Below, piece after piece: positions 5,766 to 10,344 of a DNA stretch of 10,344 nt. The notes under the pieces were generated by a model. The model did not search any database. It saw nothing but the letters and a program-made list of their open reading frames with translations, and was not told where the DNA came from. This stretch comes from SKNW01 sp050485865 (GTDB lineage Bacteria; Gemmatimonadota; Gemmatimonadetes; Longimicrobiales; Gaopeijiaceae): contig JBJHCE010000108.1 of NCBI GenBank assembly GCA_050485865.1, positions 1-10,344 on the forward strand, given 5' to 3'. Each line of letters opens with the position of its first letter. The first letter of the stretch is position 1. The translations under genes and the position numbers were made by a program.

Positions 5766-6930
5766 CGGGGCTTGGTTTTCTCCCCCTCACCCGCTCCACC
5801 CCCCGCGCCAGGATCCCGTCGGTCCGGGCCAGGAAGGGTCCCGCCATGGCGAGGATCAGGACGTAGGCGGCGGCCAGGGGTCCGAGGGCGGGCTCCACGC
5901 CCGAGGCCACGCCCAGCCCGGCGATCACGATCGAGAACTCCCCCCGGGGAATGAGGGCGAGACCGGCGCGGATCCGCCCCCGGGTGGCGACCCCGTAGCG
6001 GGCCGCCGCAACCCACCCCGTGGCCATCTTCGTGAGCGCGGTCAAGGCGGCCAGGAGGAGCGCGGGCGCCAGCACCGGGCCGAGCGCCCCTGCATCCACC
6101 TGGAGACCGAAGAAGAGGAAGAAGACGGCGGCGAAGAGGTCCCGGAGGGGGCCGAGGAGGACCCGGGTGCGCTCCGCCACCTCGCCGGAGAGGGCGAGCC
6201 CGGCCAGGAACGCGCCCACCGCCGTGGACACCTGGAGCGATCCGGCGATCCCGGCCACCATGAGCACCACGCCGAGCACCGAGAGCAGGACCACCTCTTC
6301 CGACGGGTGCACGAGGACGCGGCTCAGGGTTCCGCCGTAGCGGGTGGCGAGGAAGAGGACCACCGCCACGGTGAGGAGCGCGCCTCCGGTCGAGACGACC
6401 CCGGCCCAGACCCCGGTCCCCACGAGCATCACGGTAATGAGGGGGAGGTAGAGGGCCATCGTCAGGTCCTCCATGACCGAGACCGAGAGGACGGCGGGGG
6501 TCTCGCGGTTCCCGATCCGCCCGAGCTCGGAGAGGAGCTTCGCCATGATCCCGGTGGAGGTGTTGAAGGTCACCCCGCCGAGGAGGAGGGCCGGGATCCA
6601 CCCCCATCCGAGGAGGAGTCCCGCCGCGACCCCCGGGGTGAAGTTCAGGACCACGTTGAGGAGGCCGGGGCGCGCGCCCGAGCGGAGGCCGTCGCGGAGC
6701 TCCCCGGCCGTGTACTCGAGGCCGATCATGAAGAGGAGGAGGACCACGCCGAGCTCGGCCCCGGTGGCGATGAACCCCTCTTCGAGCCCCAGGGGGAGGA
6801 GGCCCCCGGCGCCGAAGGCGAGCCCCGCCAGGAGGTAGAGGGGAATCGCCGACAGCCCGAGCCGCCCCGCCCCCCGCGCCAGGAGCGCCAGGGTCAGGAC
6901 GACGACGCCGAGGAGGAGGAGGGGGTTCAC
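5740..6930 (-). CDS. khtU: CPA2-family cation:proton antiporter, KhtU-like
   Basis: A 396-residue inner-membrane antiporter, a normal length for the membrane core of this family and without a fused RCK domain. It probably exchanges K+ (or Na+) for H+. Hydrophobic segments run almost throughout, about 11-12 of them. Visible family features are an unwound-helix-like T-F-N-T-S-T-G (121-127), the acidic pair Glu154-Asp155 in S-V-M-E-D-L where CPA2 proteins carry their ion-binding acidic residue, G-A-F-L-A-G-L (239-245), F-F-L-F-F-G-L (270-276), and the R-G-E-F-S-I-V motif (329-335). The start is GTG 6930, 25 bases after the regulatory subunit gene. The last nine codons lie within the end of the convergent propeller gene, so the original C-terminus may have been altered. 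The family is sure; the ion and the exact khtU name are inferred from the KhtT-like partner. Confidence 0.88.
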   Translation of the reverse strand: MNPLLLLGVVVLTLALLARGAGRLGLSAIPLYLLAGLAFGAGGLLPLGLEEGFIATGAELGVVLLLFMIGLEYTAGELRDGLRSGARPGLLNVVLNFTPGVAAGLLLGWGWIPALLLGGVTFNTSTGIMAKLLSELGRIGNRETPAVLSVSVMEDLTMALYLPLITVMLVGTGVWAGVVSTGGALLTVAVVLFLATRYGGTLSRVLVHPSEEVVLLSVLGVVLMVAGIAGSLQVSTAVGAFLAGLALSGEVAERTRVLLGPLRDLFAAVFFLFFGLQVDAGALGPVLAPALLLAALTALTKMATGWVAAARYGVATRGRIRAGLALIPRGEFSIVIAGLGVASGVEPALGPLAAAYVLILAMAGPFLARTDGILARGVERVRGRKPSPVRDLPARS

Positions 6931-6955
6931 GGGGTGCCCCCGCGGACGCTCCCCG

Positions 6956-7441
6956 TCAACGCTCGCTCAGAAGCGCCGAGGCCCGGGCAATGGCCTCGTC
7001 CGAGCCCACCACGACGAGGGTGTCTCCCACCGAGAGGAGGGTGTCGGGGGGCGGGGTGGCGATCGTCTCCTCGCCCCGCACGATTCCCACGACCAGGACC
7101 CCGGCCCGCTCCCGGATCTCCGTGTCGGACAGGCGCTTCCCGGCGCAGGGCCACCCCTCTGCAACCGGGATCCAGTCAATGGAGAGCGCCCCGAGCGACT
7201 GGCGCACCTCCCGCACCGCACGAGTCACCGGCGCCGCGCCCAGGATCTCGGCGAGGGCGCGGGCGTCGTCCTCCTCGAGCGCAATGGTGCGGGCGCAGGC
7301 GTCCGGGTCCCCCCGCTCGAACAGGAGGAGGTCCCGGCGGCCGCCCCGGTGGGTCACCATCCCCAGGCGCTCCCCCGCTGCGGTTTCGAACTCGTGCCGA
7401 ACGCCGACCCCCGGCAGGGGGATCTCCTCGATTCGCTTCAT
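6956..7441 (-). CDS. khtT: KhtT-like regulatory subunit of the cation:proton antiporter (TrkA-C domain)
   Basis: A 161-residue soluble protein. Residues 1-70 match the KhtT-type N-terminal domain (M-K-R-I-E-E-I-P-L-P-G-V-G, then H-R-G-G-R-R-D-L-L-L). Residues 80-160 form an RCK_C/TrkA-C domain, with L-G-A-L-S-I-D-W-I-P, G-K-R-L-S-D-T-E-I-R, G-V-L-V-V-G-I-V-R and V-G-D-T-L-V-V-V-G. In this family the domain binds a ligand at the cytoplasmic face and gates the antiporter. ATG 7441 has AAGGA five bases upstream; an upstream in-frame ATG at 7492 adds only 17 unconserved-looking residues. It is the first gene of a two-gene operon with the antiporter, and its promoter should lie in the divergent gap 7442-7625. 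Confidence 0.87.
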   Translation of the reverse strand: MKRIEEIPLPGVGVRHEFETAAGERLGMVTHRGGRRDLLLFERGDPDACARTIALEEDDARALAEILGAAPVTRAVREVRQSLGALSIDWIPVAEGWPCAGKRLSDTEIRERAGVLVVGIVRGEETIATPPPDTLLSVGDTLVVVGSDEAIARASALLSER

Positions 7442-7625
7442 CGCTTCCTTGCCCTGGTTCCTTGCCCCTTCCTCATTGCCGCGTGCACACACCGGGCATC
7501 AACCCGCGCGGGGAGGTGGGGTTCCCGACCCCGTTCCCCGGACCCTTGCGTCGGGGCACGGGAGAGCGCCATGGTGCCGGCTCCCTCGAGGTCGACACCC
7601 CCCGGATGAACGTGAGGAGCGCGCC
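7442..7625. other. Divergent intergenic region
   Basis: This region must hold the promoters of the antiporter operon (minus) and the lipoprotein gene (plus). I saw no clear -35/-10 pair on either strand. A ribosome binding site GAGGAG (7614-7619) lies six bases before the GTG at 7626. Confidence 0.5.
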
Positions 7626-8963
7626 GTGCCCCGGTCCACTTCCCTCCCCCCCTCTTCGTGGTCCTGGCGTACGGTCGCCCCCGGTGCGGGGTTGGCGGCG
7701 TCAATCCTGGCCGCCCTCGTCGTTTCGTCCTGCGGCGGGGCGGATCCAGACGAGATTCGGGCATTCGCGGTGCACGACTCGGCAGGGGTCAGGATCGCGT
7801 CCAACCCCGGTCCCGAATGGGCTTCGGAGGTCGAGCGGTGGCGGCTCCGCGAGGTGGTGCGTGTCGGTGGGGCGGAGGGCCCGGAGGAGACCCTCTTCCA
7901 GCGCCCTGGCCAGGCGGTCCCCGACGGCGAAGGGGGGATCCTGATCGTGGAGGGCGGCGAGGCCGCGATCCGGCGCTACGGGCCGGGCGGCGCCTTCCTC
8001 GGACGGATCGGGCGCGCCGGAGACGGCCCCGGAGAGTTCCGCCAGCCCACCGGGTTCACCCGCCACGGCGACACGCTCCTCGTGTTCGATCCGGGGCTCA
8101 TGCGCATCTCGCGCTTTTCGGAACGCGGCGCGCTCCTGGACACCCGACCCGTATCCCTCGAGTTCCGGACCCATGGTGTGCCTTCGGAACTTGTCCCCCT
8201 GGATGACGGAAGGCTGCTTGCCTTCGCGGGGGCGGGGTGTTCCATGCCCGCCCCGGACGACCGCCGCGCGCGCGTCCGCATGAGTGTGTTCGAGCCCAAC
8301 CCCTCGGGAGATGGAACCTTGCGGCTCGACGGGCCGGTGTCCTCCTGGGTCCAGAACTCGGTGATCGGCATCTACGGCGAGAACTTCTGTTCTTCGATCC
8401 CCTCCCTCGCAGGGCACGGAGTGCCGCGTGCCATCGGACCCCATGGACGCGGCGCCGTGGCTCCGGGTGGCGCCTACGAGATCCACGTGTTCTCCGTGCG
8501 GGGCACCGACGGCTGGTCGGGGGGAGCCCTCGGCGCCTTCCCACCTCCGGAGCTCCTCATCCGTCGGGACCTGGAGCCGACGCCCGTCACGGCGTCCGAT
8601 CGGGAGGCGTACGAGGACTTCGTGCTCCCCGAGGACCCCGAGGCGGCCGCCATGCGCTCGGCCATCCGGACCGCGCTCGACACGACCCGGGTCCCGCAGC
8701 ATTACCCGCAGATCGCCGCCCTCCACTGGGACGATGCGGGGTGGCTCTGGGTCCTCCGGGGGCGCCCGTGGCACCCACCGAACGATGCGCACGCTGCGGG
8801 CCCGCGGTCCATGGATGTCTACGACCCCGCGGGCCGGCAACTCGCCGAGATCGAGCTCCCCCCATCGGTGACCGTGCTCCTGATCCACCAGGACCGCATA
8901 TGGGGGATCGAGCGCGACGCCCTGGGCGTCCCGACCCTCGTGGCCTGGGAGGTGGAGCGGTAG
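7626..8963 (+). CDS. Six-bladed beta-propeller lipoprotein
   Basis: A 445-residue predicted lipoprotein of unknown function. GTG 7626 is chosen because GAGGAG precedes it by six bases and it gives a complete signal: a basic n-region, an AGLAASILAALVVSS core and lipobox Cys36. The open frame extends to 6990, but that part is antisense to the antiporter operon. The signature I-G-R-A-G-D-G-P-G-E-F is at 128-138. A Cys pair sits in the middle of the protein (GAGCSM and ENFCSS). A Trp-rich late blade D-D-A-G-W-L-W-V-L-R-G-R-P-W leads to the classic last blade, D-V-Y-D-P-A-G-R from 397 and D-A-L-G-V at 436-440. It is more diverged from the others than they are from each other and stands alone on its strand. 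Only 28 bases separate its stop from the convergent endonuclease gene. Confidence 0.85.
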   Translation: MPRSTSLPPSSWSWRTVAPGAGLAASILAALVVSSCGGADPDEIRAFAVHDSAGVRIASNPGPEWASEVERWRLREVVRVGGAEGPEETLFQRPGQAVPDGEGGILIVEGGEAAIRRYGPGGAFLGRIGRAGDGPGEFRQPTGFTRHGDTLLVFDPGLMRISRFSERGALLDTRPVSLEFRTHGVPSELVPLDDGRLLAFAGAGCSMPAPDDRRARVRMSVFEPNPSGDGTLRLDGPVSSWVQNSVIGIYGENFCSSIPSLAGHGVPRAIGPHGRGAVAPGGAYEIHVFSVRGTDGWSGGALGAFPPPELLIRRDLEPTPVTASDREAYEDFVLPEDPEAAAMRSAIRTALDTTRVPQHYPQIAALHWDDAGWLWVLRGRPWHPPNDAHAAGPRSMDVYDPAGRQLAEIELPPSVTVLLIHQDRIWGIERDALGVPTLVAWEVER

Positions 8964-8991
8964 CGGCCCACCTCCTCCGCGCCCCCTTCCT

Positions 8992-10344
8992 TCACGCGGC
9001 TCCTCCCCCCGCCGCCGCCGGCTTCCAGAGCGCCCCGAGGGCGTAGCCCAGGTCGAGGCGCGTACCGTCCCACTTCGGGAAGTTCGTATGGGGGTGGATG
9101 CGCACGCCCCCGGCTTCCGCATCGGAGCGGATCCGCTCCGGCGCGTCTCCGCGGAGACGCGGGCGGGGCGGCGCGGCATGCACCTCCTGGCCCTCCGGAT
9201 CCGTAAAGCGCACGCCCCACGCGCCGACATCCGCGCCGACACCCCTGCGGAGTTCGACCCGGAAGCCCCCCTCGTGGACGAGCCGGTGATGCCGCCGGCA
9301 GAGGAGGACCAGGTTCGAGAGCTCGGTGGCACCCCCCTTCTTCCAGGAGACGATGTGGTGGGCGTCGCAGATCCGGTTGCCGCAGCCGGGAAAACGGCAC
9401 CCTCCGTCGCGCAGCTCGAGGGCGCGGCGAATGTGCGGAGGCACGATCCGGGTGCGACGCCCCACCGAGAGGGGGGTCCCGTCGGGCGCCTCCCGGACCT
9501 CCACCCGCGACGCATCGCAGGCGAGCCGGTCCCGTGTCTCCGCAGAGAGGATGGCGTCGGGGCGGAGGGCGGCCTCCACCGGGTCCGGCTCACACCCGGA
9601 CGTCTCCGCGGAGACGTGGAGGATCACCTGGAAGCGGTCGGCGCGACCGGTGGTGCGGGCTCCTTCCCCCGTGCCCGGCACCTCCACCCCCGCCCGGAGC
9701 GCGGCCTCGGCCAGGAGTCCCAGCGCGTCGGCGCGGCGGGCGGCAATGGGGACGCGGGCTTCTGACGCTTCGGGCGCTTCGCCGGCCTCGGGCGCCTCCG
9801 CCCGGAAGAGCGCCTCCGCCGCGAGCTCGAGGGCCTTCTGGAGAAGCATCCCCACCTCGGGATCGAGGCGCCCCTTCAGGACCCAGCTCCCGTCCACGGC
9901 GTCGGGGAAGAGGTGGAGGTGGCGGGCGGCGTGGCGCCGGGCCTCCGCCTCCCGGGCGGAGGCCCCATCCAACCCCGGCTCCCGATCGAGCCGTGCCCAC
10001 CCGGCCACGAGGCGCTCGGTCTGCGCCGCGGTGGCGTGCATGGCGAAGTCCAGGAGCCGCTTCTCGGTGCCCGGCCGTGCCACCCGGGTGATCGCCCGGG
10101 CCTTGGCGTACGAGAGCTCCCCCCGCTCGAGGGAGGCCGACACCTTCGGGAGCCCCTCGAGGGCCCGTGCCACCCGTACCCGCTCCCGGGCCGCGCCGGG
10201 CGACATGCCGGTGCGCCAGGAGAGCCACTCGGCGCAGCTCCGTGCCCCCGCCGGCGCCCACCCCCGGATGCGGTCGAACTCGGCGATCATCCGGAGGAGC
10301 CGGTGGGTCGCCGCGTCCAGGTGGGCGGAGAGCTCGGCAATGTC
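8992..10344 (-). CDS. DUF222 / HNH endonuclease domain protein (13E12-repeat family), 5' end missing
   Basis: At least 450 residues. The frame continues without a stop through the right edge (18 more codons beyond ATG 10290, reading D-I-A-E-L-S-A-H-L-D), so the true start lies outside the window. The N-terminal two-thirds is DUF222-like: A-G-A-R-S-C-A-E-W-L-S-W-R, A-A-R-E-R-V-R-V-A-R-A-L, and G-E-L-S-Y-A-K-A-R-A-I-T-R. An Ala/Glu/Pro linker follows, then the HNH core, encoded around 9275-9410: C-R-F-P-G-C, D-A-H-H-I, S-N-L-V-L-L-C-R-R-H-H, H-E-G-G. This has the zinc-type cysteines, catalytic His, Asn and last His all present. Members are abundant in high-GC bacteria, often in several copies; a role as a mobile or DNA-cleaving element is suspected but not shown. 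Apart from the cut at the edge the gene looks intact. Confidence 0.9.
   Translation of the reverse strand, partial: DIAELSAHLDAATHRLLRMIAEFDRIRGWAPAGARSCAEWLSWRTGMSPGAARERVRVARALEGLPKVSASLERGELSYAKARAITRVARPGTEKRLLDFAMHATAAQTERLVAGWARLDREPGLDGASAREAEARRHAARHLHLFPDAVDGSWVLKGRLDPEVGMLLQKALELAAEALFRAEAPEAGEAPEASEARVPIAARRADALGLLAEAALRAGVEVPGTGEGARTTGRADRFQVILHVSAETSGCEPDPVEAALRPDAILSAETRDRLACDASRVEVREAPDGTPLSVGRRTRIVPPHIRRALELRDGGCRFPGCGNRICDAHHIVSWKKGGATELSNLVLLCRRHHRLVHEGGFRVELRRGVGADVGAWGVRFTDPEGQEVHAAPPRPRLRGDAPERIRSDAEAGGVRIHPHTNFPKWDGTRLDLGYALGALWKPAAAGGGAA
9123..9140. repeat. 18-bp perfect palindrome inside the HNH gene
   Basis: CGGAGCGGATCCGCTCCG, centred on GGATCC, separated by one base from the next palindrome. 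It encodes part of the P-E-R-I-R-S-D-A stretch, downstream of the HNH core. Confidence 0.9.
9142..9161. repeat. 20-bp perfect palindrome inside the HNH gene
   Basis: CGCGTCTCCGCGGAGACGCG, centred on CCGCGG. Its 16-base core CGTCTCCGCGGAGACG recurs at 9601-9616. Confidence 0.9.
9600..9617. repeat. 18-bp perfect palindrome, same core as 9142-9161
   Basis: ACGTCTCCGCGGAGACGT, sharing its 16-base core with the palindrome at 9142-9161. It encodes the V-S-A-E-T-S part of the linker between DUF222 and HNH. A degenerate half-copy (GTGTCTCCGCAGAGA) follows the same S-A-E-T wording near 9534-9548. Confidence 0.9.

Noticed and set aside
7442..7492. Earlier start of the KhtT-like gene (ATG 7492)
   Set aside because: It adds a hydrophilic stretch not typical of the family, whereas ATG 7441 begins with the family-like M-K-R-I-E-E-I-P-L-P-G and has AAGGA upstream.
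6990..7625. N-terminal extension of the lipoprotein at 7626
   Set aside because: The extension is low-complexity Ser/Arg sequence antisense to the KhtT-like gene. GTG 7626 has a good ribosome binding site and gives a proper lipoprotein signal.
5689..7944. Very long plus-strand open frame (751 codons)
   Set aside because: It runs antisense through the antiporter operon and encodes monotonous charged E/G/H/R/P sequence, typical of a shadow frame in GC-rich DNA. The minus-strand proteins have clear family motifs.
9759..9800. Short imperfect repeats in the HNH gene linker, considered as a CRISPR or tandem-repeat array
   Set aside because: They are simple in-frame Ala/Glu/Pro/Ser codon repeats of the interdomain linker, without spacers.

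Overview
This is a high-GC (by eye about 70%), densely packed bacterial window. The dominant feature is a group of exported six-bladed beta-propeller proteins carrying a G-x-G-Q/D-G-P-G-E-F/Y/L signature. With the codon use, this suggests a Gemmatimonadota-like soil or sediment bacterium; that assignment is inference, because no rRNA or other marker gene is present.

Left part (1-5765, all plus strand). The window opens with the last 30 codons of an unidentified frame. It overlaps a GTG start whose first 20 codons look like the beginning of an AbiEii-type nucleotidyltransferase, but this start runs in frame into a secreted propeller protein (84-1358). A GTGA overlap leads to a second, lipoprotein propeller gene (1355-2604) that is broken by a one-base deficit in a G7 run at 1733-1739. 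After a 222-bp gap comes a candidate promoter with a perfect TTGACA box and a 12-C tract in its spacer. It drives a small secreted seven-cysteine protein (2827-3357), which overlaps by 14 bp a propeller lipoprotein (3344-4489). Part of this unit is duplicated next door. The gene at 4599-5765 carries the leader, ribosome binding site and first 19 codons of the cysteine-rich gene, joined directly to the body of the propeller lipoprotein. It is therefore a chimeric paralogue lacking the cysteine-rich protein.

Middle part (5740-7441, minus strand). A two-gene operon encodes a KhtT-like regulatory subunit and a KhtU-like CPA2 cation:proton antiporter. The antiporter stop lies inside the 3' end of the chimeric propeller gene, so the two convergent genes overlap by 26 bp.

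Right part. Divergent from the antiporter operon is a fifth propeller lipoprotein (7626-8963). Convergent with it is a DUF222/HNH endonuclease of the 13E12-repeat type (8992 to the right edge, 5' end missing), whose coding sequence contains three long perfect palindromes.

The propeller and cysteine-rich genes appear to form an envelope or secreted-protein cluster that evolves by tandem duplication, gene conversion and homopolymer slippage. The antiporter operon looks like ordinary ion or pH homeostasis. No tRNA, rRNA, CRISPR array or complete insertion sequence was seen.
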